Shown here: positions 43,714 to 53,506 of the stretch, in pieces | How positions within the stretch are numbered: the stretch's first letter is position 1 | Layout of the letters: every line of letters starts with the position of its first letter | Origin: Haematobacter massiliensis | Lineage (GTDB): Bacteria; Pseudomonadota; Alphaproteobacteria; Rhodobacterales; Rhodobacteraceae | NCBI RefSeq assembly: GCF_000740795.1 | Contig: NZ_JGYG01000008.1 | Span: 62,001-126,000, forward strand | DNA: 64,000 nucleotides | Reading direction: 5' to 3' | Notes under the pieces: generated by a model | The model's input: only the letters and a program-made list of their open reading frames with translations | Databases searched by the model: none | What the model was told of the DNA's origin: nothing | Program-made: the position numbers and the translations under genes

Positions 43714-44604
43714 ATGATGATCACCACAGGTAACTCCATTCCCGCAGGGTCAGGCCGGTGGCGGCGCTTCCGCCGCAGCTGTCGCCACATCATGGGCTTC
43801 AAGGCGGGCTTCGGTCTTGCCACGGTCGCGGCCCTGCTGGTCATGGGGCTGTTCAGTCCCTGGCTTGCCCCGCATCCGCCGAACGAGCAGGATCTGATGG
43901 TCGCGATGATGCCGCCGGACTGGACGGGCCCTCATGTTCTCGGAACGGATCATGTCGGTCGCGACATCCTCAGCCGCATAATCTACGGCTCGCGTGTTTC
44001 GCTGATCATCGCACTTTCGGTCGCTCTTTTCGCCGGCGTCGTTGGCGTTACGCTTGGTGTTGTTGCCGGCTATTTCGGCGGCCGCGTCGATGCGGCGATC
44101 CAGAAGGTCGTGGAGATCTTCTGGTCCTTCCCGCCCTTGATGCTGGCCATCGCGATCGTTGCGTTCGTCGGCCAGGGCCTTGCGATCGTCATCATTGCGC
44201 TGACCGCGCAGCGCTGGATCCCCTACTGCCGTGTCACCCGAGCTGAAGCCATGGCACTGCGCGGACGTGAGTTCATCATGGCCGCCCGAACGCTTGGCGC
44301 GTCGGACGGCTTCATCATCCGTCATCACATCCTGCCAAACGTGATTCTATCCATCATCGTGATGACAAGCTTTGCCATGGCAAACGCGATCATCGCGGAG
44401 TCCTCGCTCAGCTTCCTCGGGCTCGGAGTGCCGTCGTCGATCCCGACCTGGGGGGGCATGCTGTCCGATTCCCGCGCCTACATCTCCAGCGCGTGGTGGA
44501 TGGCGCTGTTTCCCGGCCTCGCCATCTTTCTGACCGTCCTGGGCCTGAACCTGTTGGGCGACGCGCTGCGCAACCAGTTCGACCCCAAGCTTAGATCTCA
44601 CTGA
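43714..44604 (+). CDS. DppC-like ABC transporter permease
   Basis: 296 residues with the OppC_N region (MGFKAGFGLATVAALLVMG), LGTDHVGRDILSRIIYGSRV typical of DppC, and the EAA loop RGREFIMAARTLGASDGFII. Partner of the DppB-like permease. Confidence 0.93.
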   Translation: MMITTGNSIPAGSGRWRRFRRSCRHIMGFKAGFGLATVAALLVMGLFSPWLAPHPPNEQDLMVAMMPPDWTGPHVLGTDHVGRDILSRIIYGSRVSLIIALSVALFAGVVGVTLGVVAGYFGGRVDAAIQKVVEIFWSFPPLMLAIAIVAFVGQGLAIVIIALTAQRWIPYCRVTRAEAMALRGREFIMAARTLGASDGFIIRHHILPNVILSIIVMTSFAMANAIIAESSLSFLGLGVPSSIPTWGGMLSDSRAYISSAWWMALFPGLAIFLTVLGLNLLGDALRNQFDPKLRSH

Positions 44605-44618
44605 CAAGGAGCACGACA

Positions 44619-44990
44619 TTGACCACCCGTACCCACACCGAAACCATGGATGGCGCACGCCGCTCGCTTGTCTGCAAGACAGGGAACTGGACCCATTTCA
44701 TCGGGCTGCAGCCGCGCAATCTGGACGGCGACATCAAGGAGCAGGCGAGTGACGTGATCGCCCGTCTGGGCGAGTTGATGGAAGAGGCCTGCATCACGCA
44801 ATCCGACCTTTTTACCGTTACCATCTGGCTCAAGGACATGCGCTATTTCGCGGCGCTGAACTCGGTCTGGAACGGTTGGGTCGATGCGGCAAACCCACCC
44901 GCTCGCACCTGTGTCTCGGGTGAGCTTTACCGGCCCGACTTGCTCCTCGAAATCGTCGCCGTCGCCTATCGCGAGGAAGCCGCAGCATGA
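44619..44990 (+). CDS. RidA family protein (Rid/YjgF), canonical Arg present
   Basis: 123 residues. It starts with TTG at 44619 after AAGGAG. RidA proteins are trimeric imine/enamine deaminases that protect PLP enzymes. The active-site Arg is seen in NPPARTCVSGELYRPDLLLE, followed by the conserved Glu in LLEIVAVA. Position inside a peptide/opine-type importer operon suggests it handles an imine released from the imported compound (inference). Its stop overlaps the second RidA-like gene by ATGA. Confidence 0.88.
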   Translation: MTTRTHTETMDGARRSLVCKTGNWTHFIGLQPRNLDGDIKEQASDVIARLGELMEEACITQSDLFTVTIWLKDMRYFAALNSVWNGWVDAANPPARTCVSGELYRPDLLLEIVAVAYREEAAA

Positions 44991-45352
44991 CCATCCAGAA
45001 AACTGGGCGCATCGACAGCTGGGGACCCAAGATATTTCTGGGTTCGGCGGCAGGCGACATCGCCTCGGTCTGCCTGACCGCGCCAGACAAGTCGCTGCCC
45101 TTCAAAGGCCAGACCCGCGCGATTCTCGGCGTGATCGATGATCTGCTGTCGGAGATGGGAAGCGGTCGCGACGGCTTGATCCACGCGCAGCTCTGGATCG
45201 CGGATATGGCGCAATGGCCAGAATTCATTCCGGTCTGGAACGAATGGATTGGCGAAGGGACGCCCCCCGGCCTCTCTGTGGTCCAGATGGCGGCATCGCG
45301 CCGCGACTCGCTTCTGGAAATTCGCGTCTGGGCCGAACGGCCCTGCACCTGA
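44987..45352 (+). CDS. RidA-like protein lacking the canonical Arg
   Basis: 121 residues, same fold as its neighbour (QTRAILGVIDDLLSEMGSGR, LIHAQLWIADMAQWPEF). At the position of the active-site Arg it reads TPPGLSVVQMAASRRDSLLE, so the Arg is replaced by Gly or Leu. It may be a non-catalytic partner or have a different activity. Overlaps the first RidA-like gene; the ATPase gene follows after 19 nt. Confidence 0.85.
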   Translation: MTIQKTGRIDSWGPKIFLGSAAGDIASVCLTAPDKSLPFKGQTRAILGVIDDLLSEMGSGRDGLIHAQLWIADMAQWPEFIPVWNEWIGEGTPPGLSVVQMAASRRDSLLEIRVWAERPCT

Positions 45353-45371
45353 CCCGGAGGAGCGCGCGGGC

Positions 45372-47144
45372 ATGACCATGTATGAGCCTCTGCTGTCGAT
45401 CCAGAATCTCGAAATTGCTTTCGGGCCGGAGCGGACACCTGTCATCCACGATCTTTCGTTGCGGCTCGACCGGGGCGAGATCATGGCCCTTGTCGGTGAA
45501 TCCGGTTCGGGCAAGTCTGTGGCGGTAAGGTCAGTCATGCGGCTGATCGACCAGCAAGGGGGTTATGTCACCGGCGGACGCATCCTCCTTGCCAGCGCGC
45601 GGCAGGAGCCAGTCGATCTGGCCACGCTGGACGAACGCCATATGCGGCGAATTCGGGGGGCAAGAATCGCGATGATTTTTCAGGACCCGATGACCTCGCT
45701 GAACCCGGTTCTGACAGTCGGTGCGCAGTTGGTCGAAGCCGTTCGCCAGCACCAGCTCTCTGACGATGCCTCGGCCAAGTCGAAGGCAATCACCATGCTG
45801 GAAAAGGTCCGGATAACCGATCCGCTGCGCCGTTTCGATCAATTCCCGCACGAACTTTCAGGCGGCATGCGGCAGCGGGTAATGATCGCCATGGCGCTGA
45901 TATGCGAGCCCAATATCCTGATCGCGGATGAGCCGACCACTGCGCTTGACGTGACGGTACAGGCCGAGATCCTCGCGCTGATCCGCAGCCTGCAGCAAGA
46001 GACCGACATGGGCGTGTTGTTCATCACGCATGACATGGGCGTGGTGGCGGAGATAGCGGATCGCGTCGCCGTCATGCGCCATGGCCGGATCGTCGAGGAA
46101 GGTTCGGTGAGACAGGTCTTCGACGCCCCGGCGCATGAATATACCCGCAAGCTGCTCGACGCGGCACCGAAGTTCCGTCAGGCGACGACCACCGCCCGCC
46201 CGACCGCATCCGCTCATGTGCCGCCGGTGTTGTCTGTCAGCCATCTCAGCGCGCGCTTTCCCGTTCGCTCGCGCATCCTGCGTCGCCATATTGCCAACCT
46301 TCACGCCGTGGAGGACGTGAGCTTCGACCTTTACCCGCACGAGACCGTGGCCATCATCGGCGAGAGCGGATGCGGCAAGTCATCTCTCGCCAAGTCGCTG
46401 CTGCGCCTGATCCCGACACAGGAGGGTCGGGCACTGCTGGCTGGCCGCGACCTGCTTTCTCTTGGTAGCCAAGCGCTGAGGGCAGCGCGCAAGGATATCC
46501 AGATGATCTTTCAGGATCCCTATGCCGCGCTCGATCCGCGCATGTCGGTGCGCCAAATCCTGTCCGAGCCGCTGCGGATCAGCGGCCTTGCGGTCGAGGA
46601 AGAAACCCTCCAGGCATTGGTCGACCGTGTCGACCTGCCCCAAGACAGCCTCGACCGATATCCGCATCAATTCTCGGGCGGGCAGCGTCAACGCATCTGC
46701 ATTGCGCGTGCGCTGATCCTGCGGCCCAAGGTGCTGATCGCGGATGAGCCGGTATCGGCGCTGGACGTGGCGATTCAGGCCCAGATCCTGAGCCTTCTTG
46801 AGGATCTGAAGCGTACCGAAGATTTGGCCCTGTTGTTCATCTCGCATGACATGGCGGTGGTCGAACGCGTGGCAGACCGCATCCTCGTCATGTATCGTGG
46901 CATGATCGTCGAGCAGGGCCCGGCACAGGCGGTGCTGTCGCGCCCGGCCCACCCCTATACCCGCCGGCTACTGGAAGCCGTTCCGGTCTCTCACCCCGCC
47001 GAACGGTTTACGCGCGCCGCGAGCCCGATGGCCACCGCCGCGCCCGTCTACCCGCTCGGCACGACGATCGAGCCGATCCGCTGGCAAACTGTCGGGCCAA
47101 ACCACATGTTGCGCGTGGAAGACCCTGACCTCCCGTTGCACTAA
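45372..47144 (+). CDS. Fused DppD-DppF-type ABC ATP-binding protein
   Basis: 590 residues with two complete ABC domains. Domain one (about 1-270) has [38 protein letters not shown] and [14 protein letters not shown]. Domain two (about 285-560) has [36 protein letters not shown] and [15 protein letters not shown]. It replaces the separate DppD and DppF subunits. ATG 45372 follows CGGAGG (45355-45360); ATG 45378 is a close alternative. Last gene of the operon. Confidence 0.92.
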   Translation: MTMYEPLLSIQNLEIAFGPERTPVIHDLSLRLDRGEIMALVGESGSGKSVAVRSVMRLIDQQGGYVTGGRILLASARQEPVDLATLDERHMRRIRGARIAMIFQDPMTSLNPVLTVGAQLVEAVRQHQLSDDASAKSKAITMLEKVRITDPLRRFDQFPHELSGGMRQRVMIAMALICEPNILIADEPTTALDVTVQAEILALIRSLQQETDMGVLFITHDMGVVAEIADRVAVMRHGRIVEEGSVRQVFDAPAHEYTRKLLDAAPKFRQATTTARPTASAHVPPVLSVSHLSARFPVRSRILRRHIANLHAVEDVSFDLYPHETVAIIGESGCGKSSLAKSLLRLIPTQEGRALLAGRDLLSLGSQALRAARKDIQMIFQDPYAALDPRMSVRQILSEPLRISGLAVEEETLQALVDRVDLPQDSLDRYPHQFSGGQRQRICIARALILRPKVLIADEPVSALDVAIQAQILSLLEDLKRTEDLALLFISHDMAVVERVADRILVMYRGMIVEQGPAQAVLSRPAHPYTRRLLEAVPVSHPAERFTRAASPMATAAPVYPLGTTIEPIRWQTVGPNHMLRVEDPDLPLH

Positions 47145-48010
47145 ATATGCAAAGCCCGGCGAGGCCGGCTGCGGCGGAGCCATGGCTGGCAGGAGGCGAT
47201 CGGGCCTCTGCCGGAGCGTTGTCGCGCCGGAGAAGGAGGGTGAGGAAACAGTCGGGAGAACTGTTTTCCGGACGATGGGCCAGTCCTTCCGCCTCTCCGA
47301 CATGATCTCCCTGGCGCGGCGCTGGTCATGCCTGATGAGCGTCTTGCGGCCAAGAGCGAAGAGCGAAGAGCGAAGAGCGATCTGATTTGACCGAGGGGAG
47401 ATCAAGTCAGCCCTGAGCGGGCCTTGTCGCCCTGTCTTTCAAGGTTTCCCCGAACCGGGCGGCGCGTCATAGCCGGGAGCCAGCCGCCGGGCAAGGCCAG
47501 AGCGCCGGTGTCGTTGCTGACCTGGGTCTCGACCTGTCCGGCGGTCATGAAGACACGGGATCGGCCTGGCCTGTGCCTTCGTCCACGGCATGCTGATCGG
47601 TGGCTACTTCGCCTTCCTCCGGCCGATCGCGCCCCCTTCTCAACCGGCCGGCTGGATGACGTGCGATGCGCGTGCAGAGGGGTCGCATTCATCACGATTA
47701 GCGCCTGTCCCGGAGCGTCGGAGAGCCAGACCTTCCCTCATCCGGGCAAAGACTCCCAGCCGCCGGCCCGCGTCCAGCGGTTGTAAAGGCCGCGCGCCGG
47801 GCCGCATTCCCTCGGCGCAACGCCCCGGCAGCACCCGGTGCGATTTACGAAGGTTCTCCACTCCCGACAAAGGGGATCATCGACACGCGAACAACCACCG
47901 CGCTTGTGAAAGAACGCCCCAAAGACGGACCAGCCGCGCTTCGGAAAGCCAGCTCCATAGATCAGATCTCGGAGATTGAGGGCCGCCCCGATCTTCCCAA
48001 CAGGGCACCA
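47145..48010 (-). pseudogene. IS5-family transposase remnant (IS427-like)
   Basis: In different minus-strand frames, in order from high to low coordinates: SRVDDPLCREWRTFVNRTGC and ECGPARGLYNRWTRAGGWES (usual form RVDDRRVISGI...YGPHKTLYNRW), MREGLALRRSGTGANRDECD, MMNATPLHAHRTSSSRPVEK (usual form MIDATYLKAHRTASSL), SRVFMTAGQ, then GRKTLIRHDQRRAREIMSER and RKDWPIVRK (usual form RYDKRRYKRRN...GRLKDWRRV). Order and spacing fit one IS5 transposase. Multiple frameshifts make it inactive. Terminal repeats were not identified. Confidence 0.75.
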
Positions 48011-48044
48011 CGGTCGAGACCTTCCCGGAGGGAAACCGCGGCTC

Positions 48045-48440
48045 TCACACACCGCCAACCATAACAGCGGCCAGATATCCGCCCGCCACGCAGAGCGTCA
48101 GGGCGACGGCGAGGGAACCCAGATCCTTGGCGTGCTTCGCCTCCACCGACCATTCAGGGGAGATGCGGTCGGTCAGCACCTCCAGCGCGGTATTCAGCGC
48201 CTCGACCGCCAGAACGGCGCAGCAGAGCGCGGCGAAGATCAGGCATTGGCCGGCGCTCGCGCCCCGCGCCAGCAGCAGGAGCCCGCCCCCCGCCGTCCCC
48301 GCAAGCTCCAGCCGCGCCGCGGTTTCCTGCATCAGCCGCCGTAGCCCGGCCAGCGAATAGCCCGCGGCGGAGACTGCATGCATCACCCCGCGGCGCGGGA
48401 CGGGGATTTCGCGGTTCACAGAAAAATCGGCGGCTTTCAC
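48045..48440 (-). CDS. dgkA: Diacylglycerol kinase (DgkA)
   Basis: 131 residues, small integral-membrane kinase with three helices. The active-site motif EALNTALEVLTDRISPEWS and AKDLGSLAVALTL are both typical. It phosphorylates diacylglycerol to phosphatidic acid. The start overlaps the end of the phosphoethanolamine transferase gene by ATGA (48437-48440). That enzyme releases diacylglycerol from phosphatidylethanolamine, so DgkA recycles its by-product. Confidence 0.92.
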   Translation of the reverse strand: MKAADFSVNREIPVPRRGVMHAVSAAGYSLAGLRRLMQETAARLELAGTAGGGLLLLARGASAGQCLIFAALCCAVLAVEALNTALEVLTDRISPEWSVEAKHAKDLGSLAVALTLCVAGGYLAAVMVGGV

Positions 48441-50080
48441 ATCGTTTCCCTTTCATTGGCATGGCAGTCGCCGGTCAGGTCGAGCGCCGGGTCACGGACG
48501 CCGGTGCGGATGTCCATCAGGCCGAGCACGGTGGAAAAGAGATTGTCGTGGCTGGTCTTTTCCCCGGTCTTCGCACGCAGGCAATCCGTGGCGATGCCCA
48601 TCGCCGCGGTGAACCGTTGGTCCAGCCAGAGCACGAAGGGCACCCGCGTCTGCTCCTGTGGCGCCATGAAGGCCGGCGCGGCATGCAGATAGAGGCCGTT
48701 TTCCCCGAGCGACTCCCCATGGTCGGAGAGATAGAGCATCGCCGGGATCACCCGATCGCTGCCGGACAGGATGTCGATGGCGCGGGAGAGCACGAAGTCC
48801 GTCTCCCGGATGGAATTGTCATAGGCGTTCACGATCTCCTGCGCGCTGCAATCGGAGAATTGCGTGCTGCGGCAATCGGGGGTGAAGGCCGCGCGCGATT
48901 CGGGGTAGCGCAGATAGTAGGCGGGGCCATGGCTGCCGATCATGTGCAGCACCAGAACGGTATTCCGCTCGATCCCGGCCGCGGCCTTTTCGATGACCGG
49001 CAGCAACGCCTCATCGGTACATTCGCGGGCACAGGCGTCCGGCGCGATGGCCCGGTCGACGCGGTCCCAGCCGATGCTTTTGGCGACATTCTGATCGCCC
49101 GCGTTGTTGTCCCACCATTCCACCTGCACCCCGGCATGGGTCAGCACGTCCACCAGGTTTTCCCGTCCCAGGGCCGCCTCGCGCGAATAGGCGGCCTTGC
49201 CGAGGCCGGAGAACATGCAGGGCACCGACACCGCAGTCGACGTGCCGCAGGAGGTGGTTTCGGTAAACGCGATCACACCGCGTTTGGCGAGGTCCGGCGT
49301 GGTGTCACGGGCGGATCCGTTCAGGCCGAAGTTCTGCGCGCGGGCGGTTTCCCCGACGAAAAGCACCAGCAGGACCGGCTTTTCTGCTCGCGCCAGACGC
49401 GGCCCCGCCACCGCATCCCGGCCATAGGGCGCGGCGACGGGATCGGCGGTCTTCCATTGCTCCTTGGCGTAGCGCACACCCGCGACCAGCGTGGCGCCGG
49501 GCTGATACGCGCCCATCACCTCATGCTTTTCGCGCAGCATGGCGGCATAATCCTTGTAATGGCTGAACATCGCCCCGGCCATCACTGCGAAGCAGAGCGC
49601 GACACCCAGCGGCCAGCGCCAGAGCTGATGGAGCGCCCCTACCCGCCGCACCCGCGGCCAGAAGACCAGCGCCGCGGGCAAGACCCCGGTCAGGAGCAGC
49701 GTGACGACCATCCGCGGCGTCACCAGCTGACTGGATTCGGCGAAGTTGGTCTCGAAGATGTTGCGCATCATCTCCCGGTCGATCAGCACGCCGAAGGTCC
49801 GCTCGTAATAGCCCGCCCCGGCCGCGATCAGGATCAGCGCCGCCGCCACCGGCTTTTGCAGGCGGCCCGGTCCCAGCAGTTCCAGGAGCAGCATGGTGAG
49901 GGCGAAGACGCCGAGCCCGAAGATCAGCGACCGGCTGTCACCCCCCGGCAATTGCGCCAGAAGCCGGCTCCAGAAGCCGTGGTTGAGGGCGAGCAGGACA
50001 TAGCCCGCCACGATCAGGTTCAACATGCCATGGGTGATTTCGGGGCGGGGAAGCCCTGTACGGGGGAGGATCTGTCTCAT
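48437..50080 (-). CDS. eptA: Lipid A phosphoethanolamine transferase (EptA family)
   Basis: 547 residues from ATG 50080 (MRQILPRTGLPRPEITHGML); longer frames add an atypical Arg-rich N terminus. Five N-terminal helices are followed by a periplasmic sulfatase-like domain: LLVLFVGETARAQNFGLNG, catalytic-Thr region ETTSCGTSTAVSVPCMFSGL, IGSHGPAYYLRYPES and YLSDHGESLGENGLYLHAAP (zinc ligands). It transfers phosphoethanolamine to lipid A or a related glycan, which reduces binding of cationic peptides. Divergent from a two-component system. Confidence 0.92.
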   Translation of the reverse strand: MRQILPRTGLPRPEITHGMLNLIVAGYVLLALNHGFWSRLLAQLPGGDSRSLIFGLGVFALTMLLLELLGPGRLQKPVAAALILIAAGAGYYERTFGVLIDREMMRNIFETNFAESSQLVTPRMVVTLLLTGVLPAALVFWPRVRRVGALHQLWRWPLGVALCFAVMAGAMFSHYKDYAAMLREKHEVMGAYQPGATLVAGVRYAKEQWKTADPVAAPYGRDAVAGPRLARAEKPVLLVLFVGETARAQNFGLNGSARDTTPDLAKRGVIAFTETTSCGTSTAVSVPCMFSGLGKAAYSREAALGRENLVDVLTHAGVQVEWWDNNAGDQNVAKSIGWDRVDRAIAPDACARECTDEALLPVIEKAAAGIERNTVLVLHMIGSHGPAYYLRYPESRAAFTPDCRSTQFSDCSAQEIVNAYDNSIRETDFVLSRAIDILSGSDRVIPAMLYLSDHGESLGENGLYLHAAPAFMAPQEQTRVPFVLWLDQRFTAAMGIATDCLRAKTGEKTSHDNLFSTVLGLMDIRTGVRDPALDLTGDCHANERETM

Positions 50081-50211
50081 CTGCCTGTCATTCTGCGCCC
50101 GGCCGATCGCCGGTAGCGGGCCTTTTGCACGGCCAACCTTGCGCCAGGCTTGCAATCCGGCGCCTCGCGCGCATTTCTCTGCGGGCGGAAAGCGGAGGGC
50201 CGAACACCGCC

Positions 50212-50865
50212 ATGCGCCTGTTGCTTGTCGAAGATGCCACTGACCTTGCGGGCTCCGTCCTGCGTTTCCTGCGCGGCGAAGGCCATGCGGTGGATCATGC
50301 CGCCGATGCCGCCGGGGCGGAGGCCGCGCTGGCCGTGGGCGACTATGCCTGCGTGATCCTCGACCTCGGCCTGCCGGACGGGTCGGGGCTGGCGGTCCTG
50401 CGCCATGCGCGGGCGCGGGGGGACCGGACGCCCGTCATCATCGCCACCGCGCTCAACCAGATCAGCGACCGGATCGCCGGGCTGGACGCGGGGGCGGACG
50501 ACTATGTGGTCAAACCCTTCGACCTCCGGGAGCTTGCGGCGCGCATCCGCGCCCATGCCCGCCGCGGGCAGGGCCTGCCGGAGACGCGGATGCGCCTCGC
50601 CGATCTGGAGGTGGACCGCGCCGCCGCCCGTGTCTGGCGGGAGGGGGAGGAGATCCGCCTCACCTCCCGCGAATGGGCGATGTTCGACGCGTTTCTCGGC
50701 GCCCGCGGCAGGGTGCTGACCAAGACCACGCTGGAGGATGCGCTCTACGCCTTCGACGCGCAGATCGAGGGCAATGCGGTGGAGGTCTATATCTCCCGCC
50801 TCCGCCAGAAGATCGGGCCGGGCCTGATCCAGACGCGGCGCGGCCTGGGCTATGTGCTGCCATGA
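50212..50865 (+). CDS. OmpR-family response regulator
   Basis: 217 residues: receiver (MRLLLVEDATDLAGSVLRFL, phosphoacceptor Asp in CVILDLGLPDGSGL, Lys in DDYVVKPFDLREL) and winged helix (RLTSREWAMFDAFLGARGRV, RQKIGPGLIQTRRGLGYVLP). ATG 50212 begins the receiver. It overlaps the sensor kinase start by ATGA (50862). It resembles PmrA/BasR and QseB types. The likely target is the divergent eptA-dgkA unit (inference). Confidence 0.93.
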   Translation: MRLLLVEDATDLAGSVLRFLRGEGHAVDHAADAAGAEAALAVGDYACVILDLGLPDGSGLAVLRHARARGDRTPVIIATALNQISDRIAGLDAGADDYVVKPFDLRELAARIRAHARRGQGLPETRMRLADLEVDRAAARVWREGEEIRLTSREWAMFDAFLGARGRVLTKTTLEDALYAFDAQIEGNAVEVYISRLRQKIGPGLIQTRRGLGYVLP

Positions 50866-52094
50866 CCGGGGCGCGCAAACCCTGGTCGATCCGCCGCCAG
50901 CTGTCCCGCCGGGTGCTGGCGCTGGTCACGCTGGCCTGGATCGTCACCATCGTGCTGGCGACGCTGTTCCTCAACCACGAGATCAACGAGATGCTGGACG
51001 AGGAGATGCAGTCGGTGGCGCAGACCACGCTACTGTACCTCGACGCCACGCCGGGGGAGGCGATCCCGCGCAGCATCGGCGTGGATCCGGGCGACGGGGA
51101 ACGCGTGCTGCGCATCCTGCGGCAGGGCGATCCGGTGCCCGACACGCCCTGGCCCGCGCTTGCCGCCGACGGGTTCCATCGCGTGGAGGGCTGGCGCGTG
51201 CTGCGCGAGAGCGCGGAAAATGCGGTGGTGGAGGTCGCCCATAGCGAGGCCTGGCGGCGGGAGGAGATGTTTGAGGCGGCCTCGGCCTTCCTCATCCTCA
51301 TCCTGCCGATGATCGCGGTCCTCCTCTGGGGGCTGGGCCGCATCCTGCGGCAGGGGTTCGCGCCCTTGGAACGGCTGGCGGGGGAGATCGCCGCGCGCGG
51401 TCCGGGGGATCTGACGCCGCTGGCCGATGCGGGCCTGCCGCGTGAGCTGACCCCGCTGGCGGCGGGGCTGAACCAGTATGTCGCCCGGATCGACGATGTG
51501 CGGCAGGCGGAGCGGCAGTTCGTCGCAAATGCCTCGCATGAGCTGCGCACGCCGGTGGCGGCGATCCGGGCGCGGCTCGACCTGTCGGAGGATCCGGGCG
51601 CTCGCGCGGCGCTGCCGCTTCTCGACAGCCTGACCCGGCGGGTGGACCGCCTCTTGCAACTCTCCCGCTCGGAGGCGGGGCTGGGCCTGGGGCGCGGCCC
51701 GTCCGATCTGGTGCGGATCGCCCGGCTGCTGGTGCGGGAGGTGGGCCAGGGCGCGCAACAGCCTATCCGCTTCGACGACGGGGATCATGAGCGGATGATG
51801 GTGCCGGCGGATGCGGATGCGCTGGCCATCGTGATCCGCAACCTGCTAGAAAACGCGGTGGAACATGGCACCGGCCCGGTGCTGTTGCGGTTGTCGGCGG
51901 GACAACTTTCGATCGGCAATCCGGTCGAGGGCGGCGACTTCCACGACCAGCCGTTTGACAAGCGCCCCGGCTCCCCCGGGCTGGGCCTCGGCCTCGCCAT
52001 CATCGACCAGCTCTGCACGGCGATGGGGATCACCGTGGAAAAGCGGTATTCAAACGGGGCCGCACTGGTCATCCTGCGCTTTCCGGCGGGCTGA
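50862..52094 (+). CDS. Sensor histidine kinase
   Basis: 410 residues with two membrane helices (VLALVTLAWIVTIVLATLFL; AFLILILPMIAVLLWGL) enclosing an about 115-residue periplasmic sensor, HAMP-like linker, HisKA with NASHELRTPVAAIRARLDLS, and HATPase (NLLENAVEHGTGPVLL, GLGLGLAIIDQLC). Resembles PmrB/QseC. The sensed signal is unknown; acidic residues in the sensor (MLDEEM, DPGDGE) could bind cations. Confidence 0.93.
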   Translation: MTGARKPWSIRRQLSRRVLALVTLAWIVTIVLATLFLNHEINEMLDEEMQSVAQTTLLYLDATPGEAIPRSIGVDPGDGERVLRILRQGDPVPDTPWPALAADGFHRVEGWRVLRESAENAVVEVAHSEAWRREEMFEAASAFLILILPMIAVLLWGLGRILRQGFAPLERLAGEIAARGPGDLTPLADAGLPRELTPLAAGLNQYVARIDDVRQAERQFVANASHELRTPVAAIRARLDLSEDPGARAALPLLDSLTRRVDRLLQLSRSEAGLGLGRGPSDLVRIARLLVREVGQGAQQPIRFDDGDHERMMVPADADALAIVIRNLLENAVEHGTGPVLLRLSAGQLSIGNPVEGGDFHDQPFDKRPGSPGLGLGLAIIDQLCTAMGITVEKRYSNGAALVILRFPAG

Positions 52095-52877
52095 CGCCGG
52101 GGGTATATCGTTCGATGTCGTGAGCATCGGCAACAGCAAACCCGGCTTGGGCATCTGCATGCGAATTCGTCGCGAGCGGGCCGGACTTTCCCAGCGCCCC
52201 TGACCAGGTCACGACGCGACGCTCTCTCACGTCGAGGCAGACAAGACGTAACCCCTCGGTAGGCGCACTCCCCATCAAGCCGTCGAAATTCTTCGCTTTC
52301 AGGAGAACCCTGCGCAGACGATCTTTTTACCACCGCGGAACTACCAAACTGAGAAGGACAAGCCGTCGCTGCGCCGCGTCGGACCCCGCCCGTTCGAGCG
52401 CGCTAAGGATCGGCGCCGACACTGGCCAAGTCATATCAGCGCGAGGGCGAGGAGGACCGCGTCACCCGGGCCGGATAGAGATGACTCTGAGCGAGAAGCG
52501 CCGCATGCTTGTTACTTCGACAGCCGCACACCACACCTCTTCCGTCAGTGAGGTGCAACCCGTCATCGTCAGCGCCTGCACGCCGCCGAGGTTCAGGTGC
52601 CCGATGATCTGGGTGCTGTCTTTGAAACGTGGTTTTTACCGTCAGGCACCTGTCCTCCGCCTCGCCGCTTGAACAGCTCCGGGCGCCTTATAGCTTGCCG
52701 TTGCTCGATCTCGGTGGGCGTGCAGCATCCGGTTCATTGTATGCTTGCACCTCGGGTTGTAGAATCTCGGCCAAGGCCCGAAACCTCAGCGATCCCGCTG
52801 CTGCATGAGGTTTTTGGGTGATCGGCTTGACGATCATACCACCCAGTCATACCTTCTGGAAGACAAGGAGCATTCCG
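52095..52877. other. Coding-poor stretch upstream of the toxin-antitoxin pair
   Basis: About 780 nt with no recognised gene. The promoter of the antitoxin-toxin pair should lie in the last 100 nt, just before AAGGAG at 52865-52870. No IS motif was recognised. Confidence 0.4.
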
Positions 52878-53150
52878 ATGACCGTCAAATCCTCGATCTC
52901 GCTCAGTGATGAGCATCACGCCTTCGCCCGCGCGCAGGTTCAACACGGCCGCTTCGCATCGGTGAGTGCGGTGGTACAACATGGATTGGATCTGCTGCGC
53001 CAGAAGGCAGAGGATGAGCGGCTGGAACGTGCGGCTCTTCGCGCTCTCCTTGAAGAGCGGCAGCAAGGCATCTTCGTCTCTGCCGATGAGATGCGGCGGC
53101 GCGTCACAGCCCTTGTCGCGCTGCGGCAGGCCGATACCGGGCCGAAATGA
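52878..53150 (+). CDS. ParD-like antitoxin (type II)
   Basis: 90 residues with a ribbon-helix-helix N terminus (VKSSISLSDEHHAFARAQVQ, GRFASVSAVVQHGLDLL) and a helical toxin-binding tail. AAGGAG (52865-52870) is 7 nt before ATG. Family antitoxins bind ParE and repress their own operon. The stop overlaps the toxin start by ATGA. Confidence 0.9.
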   Translation: MTVKSSISLSDEHHAFARAQVQHGRFASVSAVVQHGLDLLRQKAEDERLERAALRALLEERQQGIFVSADEMRRRVTALVALRQADTGPK

Positions 53151-53506
53151 TCTGGCGAATTGAGTTCGCCGAAGATGCCGAGCGCGACTTTGCCCTGATC
53201 CTCGATCATCTGATCGACAGCTATATCTCTTTCGGTGAAAGCCCGGTCGAGGCGTCAGAGCGGGCAGCACAACGCCTGTCGGAGATCCTCGAAGACTCGC
53301 ACCGGATCGCGACGGCCCCTTTTCGCGGACAAAGCCATGATGATCTTCTGCCGGGATTGAGGCACCTTGCCCTTGGCAAAGCAACCTTCTGGTTCACCGT
53401 CGACGATGATGAAGGGGTAATTCAGATTCTCTCGGTTTTCTTTGGTGGCCAGGATCAACAGCGCCGGATTCTGATCCGCCTGTTGGAGCGGCGCCATGAC
53501 AACTGA
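53147..53506 (+). CDS. ParE/RelE-superfamily toxin
   Basis: 119 residues: IWRIEFAEDAERDFALILDH, then ERAAQRLSEILEDSHRIATA and TFWFTVDDDEGVIQILSVFF, RelE/ParE beta-sheet features. ParE toxins poison DNA gyrase, while RelE types cleave mRNA; pairing with ParD favours ParE. Translationally coupled to the antitoxin by a 4-nt overlap. Confidence 0.88.
   Translation: MIWRIEFAEDAERDFALILDHLIDSYISFGESPVEASERAAQRLSEILEDSHRIATAPFRGQSHDDLLPGLRHLALGKATFWFTVDDDEGVIQILSVFFGGQDQQRRILIRLLERRHDN

Noticed and set aside
48461-50116. 551-residue plus-strand open frame
   Set aside because: Antisense to eptA; no recognisable domain.
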